Positions 52,366-60,194 of a stretch of DNA of 64,000 nucleotides are shown one piece after another. A program made the position numbers and the translations under genes. The DNA lies in contig NZ_NISY01000003.1 in NCBI RefSeq assembly GCF_007595705.1, positions 124,001 to 188,000 of the forward strand, read 5' to 3'. This DNA comes from Streptomyces sp. SAJ15. Its GTDB lineage: Bacteria; Actinomycetota; Actinomycetes; Streptomycetales; Streptomycetaceae. Below the pieces are notes generated by a model. That model was not told the origin of the DNA. It made no database searches and was given only the letters and a program-made list of their open reading frames with translations. How positions within the stretch are numbered: the stretch's first letter is position 1; the number at the start of each line of letters is the position of its first letter.

Positions 52366-53646
52366 ATGTCGACTCTCCGCTCAAACATCGTCTCCTGGGT
52401 CAGCCGCAAGTACTTTTCGAGATTGCAGAGGAACGGCCTCGACCTGTCCAAGATGTCTTTTCTGCCGGAATCCACGCTCATGCCGCTGCGGCGCGACGGC
52501 GTGGATCCGGTGCCGGCGCTGGCCACACGGCGCACCCAGGAGCCGATCAGCAAGCTTTCGCTGCCGTTCGGGATGAATGGCTGGCTCGTCACGGGACACA
52601 CCGAATGCAAGGCGGTCCTCGGAAAGGCGAACGCCTTCAGCACCGATTTCACCAACATTGCGGGGAATGCCGGAATTTCTGCTCAGCAGAATCCCGGCGG
52701 GCTGGGTTTCAGTGATCCACCGACACATACGAGATTGCGGCGCCTCCTGACACCGGAGTTCACGATGCGCCGACTGAACCGATTGACTCCGCGCATTCAC
52801 TCCCTCGTGGAGGAACGACTCGACGAGATGGCCGCGGCCGACGGGCCGGTCGACCTGGTGGAGGCGTTCGCGTTCCCGATCCCCTCGCTCGTCATATGCG
52901 AACTGCTGGGCGTGCCGTACGAGGACCGCGACGAGTTCCAGAAGCTGAGCACCGCGCGGTTCGACCTATTCGGCGGAGCAAATGCCCCATTCGGCGTCAT
53001 ATCCGACTCTTTGTCGTATCTGCGCGACATCGTGAAGAAGCAGCGCGAGAACCCGGGCGACGGACTGCTGGGCATGATCGTTCGCGAGCACGGCGACGAC
53101 ATCGAGGACGAGGAGCTCACCGGTCTCGCCGACGGAGTGCTGACCGGCGGCCTGGAGACGACGGCGAGCATGCTGGCGCTGGGCACCCTCGTGCTGCTCC
53201 AGCACCCGGAGCACTTCGCGGCGCTGCGCGACCGCGACGACGTGGTCGACCCCTTCATCGAGGAGCTGCTGCGCTATCTGACGGTGGTCCAGGTGGCCTT
53301 CCCGCGCTTCGCCAAGGAGGACATGGAGATCGCCGGCACGAAGATCGCTCGCGGCGACTTCATGCTGTGCTCGCTGAGCGGATCCAACCGCGACGCGGCA
53401 CTGGGCGAGGACATGGAGCGCTTCGACCCGCACCGCGAGGCCGGCGCGTCCCACCTGGCCTTCGGATACGGCATCCACCGCTGCATCGGCGCCGAGCTGG
53501 CCCGGATGGAGCTGCGGGCCGCGCTCCCCGCACTGGTGCGACGCTTCCCCGACATGCGGCTGGCGGTCGCGCCGGAGGAGCTGTCGTTCCGCAAGCTCTC
53601 GATCGTCTACGGCGTGGACGCGCTGCCGCTGCGGCTGCACGGGTAG
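52366..53646 (+). CDS. Cytochrome P450
   Basis: A 426-aa soluble bacterial P450. The I-helix oxygen-activation motif is GGLETT (GVLTGGLETTASM), the ExxR is in EELLRYL, and the heme-ligand loop is FGYGIHRCIGAELAR with Cys373. It would hydroxylate a small hydrophobic substrate using an external ferredoxin; no ferredoxin gene is adjacent. The N-terminal quarter and a central patch (52900-53030) use codons rare in the neighbours (AGA, ATA, CTA, TTG, TCT, AAT), and local GC is lower. It lies just after a tRNA gene and before a broken methyltransferase, which suggests horizontal acquisition. The ATG is the first in frame. Confidence 0.93.
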   Translation: MSTLRSNIVSWVSRKYFSRLQRNGLDLSKMSFLPESTLMPLRRDGVDPVPALATRRTQEPISKLSLPFGMNGWLVTGHTECKAVLGKANAFSTDFTNIAGNAGISAQQNPGGLGFSDPPTHTRLRRLLTPEFTMRRLNRLTPRIHSLVEERLDEMAAADGPVDLVEAFAFPIPSLVICELLGVPYEDRDEFQKLSTARFDLFGGANAPFGVISDSLSYLRDIVKKQRENPGDGLLGMIVREHGDDIEDEELTGLADGVLTGGLETTASMLALGTLVLLQHPEHFAALRDRDDVVDPFIEELLRYLTVVQVAFPRFAKEDMEIAGTKIARGDFMLCSLSGSNRDAALGEDMERFDPHREAGASHLAFGYGIHRCIGAELARMELRAALPALVRRFPDMRLAVAPEELSFRKLSIVYGVDALPLRLHG

Positions 53647-53751
53647 CGGGCGGAGCCCGTGCGTGCCAGGGCAGGACTCCACGCCCCGGGCGGGCCCTGC
53701 CGGTCACAACCGGACCCATGCCCGTCACGGCGGCACTCGCGCCCCTCACGG

Positions 53752-54066
53752 CCGGACCCGAGCGCGTCGGTGAGCGGGTGGAACTCGGCGAGGTGGAGGA
53801 AACCGCCGAGCGCCACGAGACGGGCGGTCGTCTCGGCCCAGCGGTCGATGTCGGGCAGCCGGCAGGGCGCCCCGACGCCGGTGTAGACGATGTCGTACGA
53901 GGAGTCGGGCACCGCCTCGACCGCGTCGTAGACGTCGGCGGGTGAGGTCGGGGAAGTCGCTGGCCAGATGCCCGGGAACGCGCTGGTCCCCCAGGGCTCG
54001 GTCGGTCTCGTGCCAGTCCTCCGCCGGGTCGTCCGCCGTGTCGTCCCGCGGCGTGGATCGGCGCAT
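53752..54066 (-). pseudogene. Remnant of a SAM-dependent methyltransferase
   Basis: Two pieces in different frames. The first starts at the ATG at 54066 and reads MRRSTPRDDTADDPAEDWHETDRALG up to about 53945, an N-terminus-like segment. The second frame then reads ADVYDAVEAVPDSSYDIVYTGVG, followed by LPDIDRWAETTARLVALGGFLHLAEFHPLTDALGSG. That is the post-motif II/III region of a class I methyltransferase. About 100 residues, including the SAM-binding GxGxG motif, are missing between them. An internal deletion with frameshift has destroyed the gene; the Cys/Trp pattern of the second piece is also decayed. Confidence 0.7.
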
Positions 54067-54076
54067 GCGCCGGAGG

Positions 54077-54085
54077 TTATCCACA
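54077..54085 (+). promoter_or_regulatory. DnaA-box-like TTATCCACA
   Basis: Perfect match to the E. coli-type DnaA box, in the short gap between the pseudogene and the S9 peptidase gene. An isolated copy may be chance. Confidence 0.25.
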
Positions 54086-54137
54086 GGTGCGCGGCGACGT
54101 CAGCGAGTTGTCTGCGCGGCGGCGCAGAATGGGGGGC

Positions 54138-56027
54138 ATGGCTGAGAGCACAGGATCCATGCCGGAGTCCATGCCGGACTGGGAGAAGCGCTTCCGAGCG
54201 CCGCGAGTGGGGCTGCCGGACTGGGCGGAGGACGCCCCCGACCGCTCGCTTTTCGTATCGAACGCGACGGGCACGTACGAGCTGTACGCCTGGGATCGGA
54301 CCACCGGTGTCCAACGCCAGGCGACGGACCGGCCCAACGGGACGACGGGCGGGGTGCTGTCGCCGGACGGCGAGTGGATCTGGTGGTTCTCCGACACCGA
54401 CGGCGACGAGTTCGGGATATGGCGGCGCCAGCCGTTCTCCGGGTGGGACTCCCGGCGTCCCGAGGGTGAAGAGGACGAGCCCGCGACGCCGTTGGCGCCG
54501 TCGTATCCGGCCGGGCTCGCGCTCGGCCGGGACGGCACGGCGGTCGTCGGCCGCTCGACCGACGAGGACGGCTCCACCCTCCACGTCGTGGAGCCGGACG
54601 GCGCCTCGCGGGAGATCTACCGCCACCGGGAGTCGGCCGGGGTCGGCGATCTCTCCTACGACGGCGAGCTGATCGCGATAGAGCACACCGAGCACGGCGA
54701 CGCGATGCACTCGGCGATCCGGGTGGTGCGGCGCGACGGCACCACCGTCGCCGAGTTGGACGACACCAAGGGCGGCGCGGTGGAGCTCGGGCTCTCGGTG
54801 ATGGGCTTCGCGCCGGTCGCCGGGGACACGCGGCTGTTGGTCGGGCACCAGCGCCGCGGCCGCTGGGAGCCGGTGATCTGGGACCCGCTGACGGGCGAGG
54901 AGACGGCGCTCGCCATCGAGCTGCCGGGTGACGTCGGCGTCGACTGGTACCCGGACGGTTCGGCGCTGCTGGTGGAGCACGGCTACCAGGCGCGCAGCGA
55001 GCTGTGGCGGTACGACCTGGGCTCCGGCGAGCTGACCGCGGTGGAGACCCCGGCCGGGACCATATCCGGCGCCTCGGCCCGGCCGGACGGCACGGTCGAG
55101 TACCTGTGGTCCTCGGCCGCCCATCCGCCCCAGGTGCGCTCCACGAGCGGGCGAATCGTGCTGGAGCCGCCCGCCGAGGGCGCCGCGGGTGCCGTGGTCG
55201 CCGAGAGCGGCACAGGGCGTGCGGACGCGGCCTTCTGGCTCAGAGCCCCGGAGTCGGTGCCGGTCACGGACGCCTGGGTGGAGGGGCCCGGCGGCCGGGT
55301 GCACGCACTGGTGCAGCGGCCCGAGGGCGAGGGCCCCTTCCCGACCGTGTTCGACATCCACGGCGGGCCGACGTGGCACGACAGCGACGCCTTCGCCGCC
55401 GGTCCGGCCGCCTGGGTGGACCACGGCTTCGCGGTGGTGCGGGTCAACTACCGCGGCTCCACCGGGTACGGACGGGAGTGGACGGACGCTCTCAAGCACC
55501 GCATCGGGCTCATAGAGCTGGAGGACATCGCGGCGGTCCGGGAGTGGGCCGTGGCCTCGGGGCTGGCCGACCCCCGCCGGCTGGTCCTGGCCGGCGGCTC
55601 CTGGGGCGGCTACCTCACACTGCTGGGCCTCGGTACGCAGCCGGAGGCGTGGGCGGTGGGCCTGGCGGCGGTGCCGGTCGCCGACTACGTCACCGCCTAC
55701 CACGACGAGATGGAGGCCCTGAAAGCGCTGGACCGCACCCTCTTCGGCGGCACGCCGGAGGAGGTCCCGGAGCGGTTCGAGGCGTCTTCCCCCCTGACCT
55801 ACGTGGACCAGGTGCGGGCGCCCGTCTACATCTCGGCCGGCGTCAACGACCCGCGCTGCCCGATACGCCAGATCGAGAACTACGTGACCCGGCTGGAGCG
55901 GCGGGGCGCCCCCCACGAGGTGTACCGCTACGACGCCGGCCACGGCTCGCTCGTCGTCGAGGAGCGGATCAAGCAGCTCCGGCTGGAGATCGAGTTCGCC
56001 CAGCGTCACCTGAGCCGCCTGAGCTGA
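54138..56027 (+). CDS. S9 family peptidase (prolyl oligopeptidase-like)
   Basis: A 629-aa serine peptidase. An N-terminal beta-propeller (about 30-370, with repeats such as LSPDGEWIWWFSDTDGDE and WDPLTGEE) precedes an alpha/beta hydrolase domain (about 390-629). The catalytic Ser is in LAGGSWGGYLT (about 488), the Asp in ISAGVNDPRCPIRQ and the His in YDAGHGSLV. It cleaves short peptides or acylated amino acids; there is no signal peptide, so it is cytoplasmic. The ATG is preceded by GGGGGG and by CAGAAT at 7 nt, so a leaderless start or weak SD is possible. It appears to be monocistronic. Confidence 0.93.
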   Translation: MAESTGSMPESMPDWEKRFRAPRVGLPDWAEDAPDRSLFVSNATGTYELYAWDRTTGVQRQATDRPNGTTGGVLSPDGEWIWWFSDTDGDEFGIWRRQPFSGWDSRRPEGEEDEPATPLAPSYPAGLALGRDGTAVVGRSTDEDGSTLHVVEPDGASREIYRHRESAGVGDLSYDGELIAIEHTEHGDAMHSAIRVVRRDGTTVAELDDTKGGAVELGLSVMGFAPVAGDTRLLVGHQRRGRWEPVIWDPLTGEETALAIELPGDVGVDWYPDGSALLVEHGYQARSELWRYDLGSGELTAVETPAGTISGASARPDGTVEYLWSSAAHPPQVRSTSGRIVLEPPAEGAAGAVVAESGTGRADAAFWLRAPESVPVTDAWVEGPGGRVHALVQRPEGEGPFPTVFDIHGGPTWHDSDAFAAGPAAWVDHGFAVVRVNYRGSTGYGREWTDALKHRIGLIELEDIAAVREWAVASGLADPRRLVLAGGSWGGYLTLLGLGTQPEAWAVGLAAVPVADYVTAYHDEMEALKALDRTLFGGTPEEVPERFEASSPLTYVDQVRAPVYISAGVNDPRCPIRQIENYVTRLERRGAPHEVYRYDAGHGSLVVEERIKQLRLEIEFAQRHLSRLS

Positions 56028-56055
56028 CGCCCCCGGACGACACCGTCCGGACCGA

Positions 56056-56107
56056 CGGTTGGGGGCGGGCGTGCCCGATTCGAGGCGGCGCCGCCCGCCC
56101 CCGACCG
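56056..56107 (+). terminator. Terminator of S9 peptidase gene
   Basis: CGGTTGGGGGCGGGC pairs with GCCCGCCCCCGACCG (15 bp with one G-T pair) around a 22-nt loop that itself can fold. Confidence 0.75.
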
Positions 56108-56309
56108 CCGGGACCAAGCGCGGGCCCGCCCCGCACGCTCCCGGGACGCCGCCTCCGGGGTCGGCAGGGCGCTTGAGAGACGCCAGGCGGGCCCCGGGGA
56201 CACCGGGGGCACTCCCGGGAGGTCAGGGGCGGCGCCCGCGCCTTCCCTGGGGCGCGGGATAGGAAGGCGGTGGAGCGGCAGGGCTGAGCCGTCCGGCCCC
56301 GAAGCGGGC

Positions 56310-56357
56310 GCTTTGGCCGACGCCTTGGCCGGCGCCTTGGCCGGCGCCTTGGCGGCC
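56310..56357. repeat. 12-bp tandem repeat x4
   Basis: Units GCTTTGGCCGAC, GCCTTGGCCGGC (twice), GCCTTGGCGGCC. Confidence 0.88.
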
Positions 56358-56381
56358 GCCTACGACGGGGCACCCCGCCTC

Positions 56382-56426
56382 GCGCGGACACGACTCGCGC
56401 GGACACGGCTGGCGCGGACACGGCTC
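56382..56426. repeat. 15-bp tandem repeat x3
   Basis: Units GCGCGGACACGACTC, GCGCGGACACGGCTG, GCGCGGACACGGCTC, 24 bp after the 12-bp array. Confidence 0.9.
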
Positions 56427-56520
56427 GGAGACTGCCGGGCATGACCCGCGGAATCGGGAGCGGCCCCGCTCGGGATCGTGCGGCTCGTGGGCACCGGATC
56501 GGCACCGGGCGGCGCCGGTT

Positions 56521-57555
56521 TCACTCGGAAGTGGTCGCCTTCGCACCCGAGGCCGCCGACGCCTTCCCAGAGGCGGCCGGTTCCGGCTTCGCGCTGGAGG
56601 CCGCCGCATCGGCCCCAGAGGCCACCGGTTCCGGTTCCGCTCCGGAGACCGATCCCGAGCCGGAGGCGGCCGGTTTCCTGGGGCCCGGGGCGGCGGGGGT
56701 GGCGTCGTCACTGCCGTCGTCGGGTGAGCCCGCCGTGGTCGGGGCGGGGGTGGCGGCGTCGGCGGGGACGATGCCCAGGGCGAGGTCTCGCGCGGCCTCG
56801 ACGTCGCGGCGGAAGAGGCGGAACCACATGAAGAGCACAAAGCCCACGAAGACGAACCACTCACCGGTGTAGCCGAGGTTCTGGAACGCCTTGAGGTCCA
56901 GGCCGGTGCCTTCGGCAGCGGCCGGGGGCACCGGGCGCAGGGCGCCGGTGGTCTTGGAGGAGGTGACCCATGCGTCGTACACGTCATACGGCACCACGTT
57001 GATCAGCGAGGCCGCGCTGATCATGCCGAGCTGACCTTCGGGCAGTCCGCCTTCGGCGCGTACACCGTCGGTGCCGCGGTTCTCCGATGCCTGGAGCGCA
57101 CCGGTGACCGTCACCTCGCCGGAGGGCGGCGCGGGCACCTTGGCGGTGGCCGCCTTGTCGTCGGCGTCGCCGGGAAGCCAGCCGCGCACGACGGGGAGCG
57201 CCTTCTCCCGGCCTCCGCCCTCGGCGGCGTCCGTGCGCAACAGCGTCAGCACGTAGAAGCCGGTGCGGTCGTCGAGCCGGCGGTCGGGGACGAGCAGCTG
57301 GTGTTCGGCGTCGTAGCGCCCGGTGACGGTCGCCAGCCGGCCGGAGGTCTCCTTGGTGACCGGCAGCAGCTTCCGCAGCGGTGCGGCCTCGGCCTCCTGG
57401 GCGTCGGACGCGCGCTTCTGCTGGTTCTTGTGGGAGTCGACGCGCGCCTCGAAGCGGCTCAGCTGCCAGCTGCCCAGCACCACGCAGACCACGATCGACA
57501 GCACGGTGAAGACGTTGAGTGCCCACCACCGAGGCGTCAGCAGAAACCGATACAC
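56521..57555 (-). CDS. SURF1-family cytochrome oxidase assembly protein
   Basis: A 344-aa membrane protein. SURF1 proteins help insert heme into aa3-type cytochrome c oxidase. The first helix is WWALNVFTVLSIVVCVVLGSWQLSRFEAR (about 9-30) with the GxWQxxR signature, followed by an extracytoplasmic domain (VTGRYDAEHQLLVPDR; VVRGWLPG). The second helix is WFVFVGFVLFMWFRLFRRD (about 240-258). The last 75 residues are an Ala/Pro/Ser/Glu low-complexity cytoplasmic tail. The GTG start (VYRFLLTPRWW) follows TACCGT by 6 nt, again leaderless-like. Confidence 0.9.
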   Translation of the reverse strand: MYRFLLTPRWWALNVFTVLSIVVCVVLGSWQLSRFEARVDSHKNQQKRASDAQEAEAAPLRKLLPVTKETSGRLATVTGRYDAEHQLLVPDRRLDDRTGFYVLTLLRTDAAEGGGREKALPVVRGWLPGDADDKAATAKVPAPPSGEVTVTGALQASENRGTDGVRAEGGLPEGQLGMISAASLINVVPYDVYDAWVTSSKTTGALRPVPPAAAEGTGLDLKAFQNLGYTGEWFVFVGFVLFMWFRLFRRDVEAARDLALGIVPADAATPAPTTAGSPDDGSDDATPAAPGPRKPAASGSGSVSGAEPEPVASGADAAASSAKPEPAASGKASAASGAKATTSE

Positions 57556-57561
57556 ACCACC

Positions 57562-57567
57562 ACGGTA
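57562..57567 (-). promoter_or_regulatory. -10-like hexamer for SURF1 gene
   Basis: TACCGT on the minus strand, 6 nt before the GTG. Confidence 0.4.
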
Positions 57568-57652
57568 CGGGCCCCGCGCGGGGTTCCCTGCGCCGGGGGC
57601 GCGGGAGTCGGGCGGTAAAGGCGCCGAAGGCAAGGGCGCCGGGCTCGGCCGG

Positions 57653-59149
57653 TTAGCCCTCCAGCATCCCGGTGCGGTACACGGTGCCGGCGCAGGCGCT
57701 GGTCAGCGTGGTGCTCGCGGCGGCCGGGTCGCCCGCGTCCGGGGTGTAGCTGAGCTGCACGCTCGCCTCGGGCTGTTCGCTACCGGCCCCTCCCGTCTCG
57801 CCGCCGCCGTCGGTGCCGCCGCCGGTCTCCTCGCCGCCGGTGGGCTCCTGCGGCGTGGGCTGGTCCTCGGGGGCGGCGCCCGTCGGGGAGTCGGTGGGCT
57901 CAGGGGTCGGCGAGGCGCCGGTGGTCTGGCAACCGGAGGTACCACCGCCGGCGGCCGGGACCCAGGCGAACTTCACCTGGTAGGCCGCGCCCGGCTGAAG
58001 GATCAGCTTCCCGGGCTCGGTGGACGGGTCGGGGAGCTGGCTCGCCGCGTCGCCCGCGGTGTGGTCCAGGACCGCGATCCTGGTGGCGTCCGCCGCGCCC
58101 TGCGCGGTGGCGCTGACCGTGCCGCCGGCGTCGACGGCACAGGGGACGGCGGAGATGTTCACGACACGGAAGGAGCCGTAGACGCGGCCCTCCGCGTCGG
58201 CCGCGCCGGCCGAGGCGGTGCCGTTGCCGAGCTGGGCCCGAGTACAGGTGGGCGAGGTGGCGTTCAGCGTTCCCGTCGGGATGGGCACCGGGGCGCCGGA
58301 CTCCTCCTTGTCCTCGGGCTTCTTCGTCGGGTCGTGCTTCTCCTTGTCCTTCTTCTTCTCTTTGTCGCCTTCGTCCGGACGGTGGCTGGCGGGCATGCCG
58401 GTCTCTCCGCCGTCGCTGCCCTCGCCGTGCGCTCCGCCCTGCACCCCGGGGGTGCGGTGGCTGGAGGCGGTGTCGGCGGAACGGTCGTCAGAGGTGGTGA
58501 CGGTGGCGGCCACATGCACCACGGCGGGCATCGCGGCCCCGCCGAGCACTACCGCGGCCGCCGCTCCGACCAAAGCCTGTCGACGGCGGGTGCGGCGGGC
58601 GGGGACGGCGCGATACAGGTGCTCCAGGGCGTCAGGGCGGGGTTCGAGGTCGCCCACGGCCCCATGCAGCAGCTGCCTCAGCGCGTTCTCGTCCAGCAGC
58701 GACTGATGGCCGCCGGCGTCGTCACCGCCGTCTGCGTCGCCGTCACGGCCGGCGTCACTGCCGAGGTCGGCGTGACTGCCGAGATCGGCGCCACTGGCGG
58801 GGTCGGCGGCGCTGGCACGGTCGGCGTCACTGCCACCATCGGCGTCACGTGCGCGGTCGGCGTCACTGCCGCGGTCGGCGTCGCCCGCCGGGGCGCGCTC
58901 CGGTCCTGCGAACGGCTCGGCCGGCTTCGCGGTCGGCTCGGCGGCGGGGCGCCCGGAGCTCCGCTCCTCGGCCGCGTCGGCCCCGAGCGACCGGCCCAGG
59001 TCCGTGCCCCGGCCGTCGCCCTGGCCCTGGCCCTGGCCCGTGCCCTCGCTCCGGTCCCGGCCCTGCTCCCGGTCCTGTTCCAGGTCCGGGTCGTGCTGGT
59101 GTCGCCGGTCGCGGTCGCCCGCGTCCGGCCGCTTGGTCCTGTCGTTCAT
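57653..59149 (-). CDS. Membrane protein with repeat-rich cytoplasmic arm, likely anti-sigma partner
   Basis: A 498-aa protein. Residues 1-145 are a disordered, Asp/Arg/Gly-rich region with a six-residue repeat (DADRGS-like). Then comes an anti-sigma-like helical segment (LLDENALRQLLHGAVGDLEPRPDALEHLYRAVPARRTRRR, about 150-190) and one membrane helix (about 191-212). A Lys/Glu-rich linker leads to an extracytoplasmic domain with two Cys-containing beta segments and Pro/Thr/Gly-rich insertions. Its ATG overlaps the sigma factor stop by 4 bp. It probably controls that sigma factor; the ligand sensed outside is unknown. Confidence 0.8.
   Translation of the reverse strand: MNDRTKRPDAGDRDRRHQHDPDLEQDREQGRDRSEGTGQGQGQGDGRGTDLGRSLGADAAEERSSGRPAAEPTAKPAEPFAGPERAPAGDADRGSDADRARDADGGSDADRASAADPASGADLGSHADLGSDAGRDGDADGGDDAGGHQSLLDENALRQLLHGAVGDLEPRPDALEHLYRAVPARRTRRRQALVGAAAAVVLGGAAMPAVVHVAATVTTSDDRSADTASSHRTPGVQGGAHGEGSDGGETGMPASHRPDEGDKEKKKDKEKHDPTKKPEDKEESGAPVPIPTGTLNATSPTCTRAQLGNGTASAGAADAEGRVYGSFRVVNISAVPCAVDAGGTVSATAQGAADATRIAVLDHTAGDAASQLPDPSTEPGKLILQPGAAYQVKFAWVPAAGGGTSGCQTTGASPTPEPTDSPTGAAPEDQPTPQEPTGGEETGGGTDGGGETGGAGSEQPEASVQLSYTPDAGDPAAASTTLTSACAGTVYRTGMLEG
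58750..58875. repeat. 18-bp tandem repeat x7 inside coding sequence
   Basis: Seven 18-bp units of CGGCGTCACTGCCGAGGT type, encoding six-residue Asp/Ala-rich repeats in the N-terminal arm of the anti-sigma-like protein. The unit is a multiple of three, so copy-number change keeps the frame. Confidence 0.88.
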
Positions 59150-59646
59150 GCTGGAGCCTCCATGGCGACGCGGAGCGCCGCGATGCCGCGCGAGCCGTAC
59201 GCCTTGACCGAGCCGAGAGATATGCCGAGCGTCTCGGCGACCTGGGCCTCGGTCATATCGGCGAAGTAACGCAGCACCAGGACCTCGCGCTGGCGGCGCT
59301 GCAGTCCTCTCATCGCCTTGATCAGTTGGTCGCGCTCCAACTGCTCGTACGCGCCTTCTTCGGCACTGGCCATGTCGGGCATCGGCTTGCTGAGCAGCTT
59401 GAGCCCGAGGATGCGCCGGCGCAGGGCGGAGCGGGAGAGATTGACGACCGTCTGCCGCAGATAGGCAAGGGTCTTCTCCGGGTCACGGACCCGGTTGCGC
59501 GCGGAGTGCACGCGGATGAACGCCTCCTGTACGACGTCCTCACAGGAGGCGGTGTCATCGAGGAGCAGCGCGGCGAGACCGAGCAGCGACCGGTAGTGGG
59601 CGCGGTAGGTCTCGGTGAGGTGGTCGACTGTGGTGCCCACTGCCAT
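59146..59646 (-). CDS. SigE-family RNA polymerase sigma factor
   Basis: A 166-aa short sigma-70 factor. Region 2 is YRAHYRSLLGLAALLLDDTASCEDVVQEAFIRVHSARNRVRDPEKTLAYLRQTVVNLSRSALRRR. Region 4 is GLQRRQREVLVLRYFADMTEAQVAETLGISLGSVKAYGSRGIAALR. It is highly similar to Streptomyces sigma factors found upstream of asd, as I recall them. The ATG (MAVGTTVDHLTETYRAHY) lacks a good ribosome site; a GTG two codons downstream is an alternative. It is translationally coupled to the membrane partner. Confidence 0.92.
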   Translation of the reverse strand: MAVGTTVDHLTETYRAHYRSLLGLAALLLDDTASCEDVVQEAFIRVHSARNRVRDPEKTLAYLRQTVVNLSRSALRRRILGLKLLSKPMPDMASAEEGAYEQLERDQLIKAMRGLQRRQREVLVLRYFADMTEAQVAETLGISLGSVKAYGSRGIAALRVAMEAPA

Positions 59647-59942
59647 CGCGCCGTCAGTCTCCCCGCGACCCGTCGGAGCCTGCGCAGGGCGGGCGGTCGG
59701 CCATGGAGCGATCACCGGCATGCCACCTGGCGTGCGGGGACGCGAAGGACGCAGCGTCGAGCCGCGCCCCGGGGCCGTTGCGATGCCGAGTACCTCTGCC
59801 ACGCACGTTGGACACGCTTCTCCCCGCCAGGGTTGTATGCGCACGGAGCCGCGTTTGACGATGCATCAAATGCCCCCACGCGCACCATCTCTTCCCCAAA
59901 TGCCCCAATTTTTACCGCGCCCGAGCGGGGCGGCCAGAAAGA

Positions 59943-59983
59943 CGCTCCCCGCGCCGCTGCCGGTTGCAGCGAGGCGGGGAGCG
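59943..59983 (-). terminator. Terminator of lysC-asd operon
   Basis: CGCTCCCCGC pairs with GCGGGGAGCG, with an inner CGCTGC/GCAGCG stem. On the minus strand it is followed by TCTTTCT. Confidence 0.85.
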
Positions 59984-60080
59984 CATCGTCAAACAGATCG
60001 TCTGCGCAGTTCAAGTGGTCCAGGCCATTGTATTGGTCACAGAATCTTCACAGGCTCCCGGTCGTCACGCGACCGCGTTC

Positions 60081-60122
60081 CTCGACTCCGGATCCTCGAC
60101 TCCGGATCCTCGACTCTGACTC
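60081..60122. repeat. 14-bp tandem repeat x2 plus decayed copy
   Basis: CTCGACTCCGGATC twice, then CTCGACTCTGACTC, about 75 bp after the asd stop. Confidence 0.88.
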
Positions 60123-60194
60123 GTCCGTTCGATTCCTCGGTTCCGTTCCACGGTTCCGATTCCTCGACTCGGCCGACCACCGAACCGCGGCGGG

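Larger units (their letters stand above)
56028..56520. other. Convergent gap S9 peptidase/SURF1 with terminator and repeats
   Basis: 493 bp. It starts with a long hairpin (56056-56107) and then carries a 12-bp x4 and a 15-bp x3 tandem repeat. No gene is supported. Confidence 0.6.
59647..60194. other. Gap between asd and sigma gene, 548 bp
   Basis: It holds the asd terminator (59943-59983), an AT-rich stretch near 59855-59920 with two AAATGCCCC copies that is likely the sigma gene promoter region, and a 14-bp repeat after the asd stop. No gene is seen. Confidence 0.55.

Noticed and set aside
54077..54085. TTATCCACA as part of an origin
   Set aside because: A single isolated DnaA-box match without dnaA, dnaN or a cluster of boxes.
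53607..56117. 836-codon minus-strand frame opposite the S9 peptidase
   Set aside because: Mostly antisense to the peptidase. Only its last part overlaps the real methyltransferase remnant, which is listed separately.
57323..59269. 648-codon plus-strand frame opposite SURF1 and the anti-sigma-like gene
   Set aside because: Shadow over two coupled minus-strand genes. Gly/Val-rich repeats come from the 18-bp coding array.
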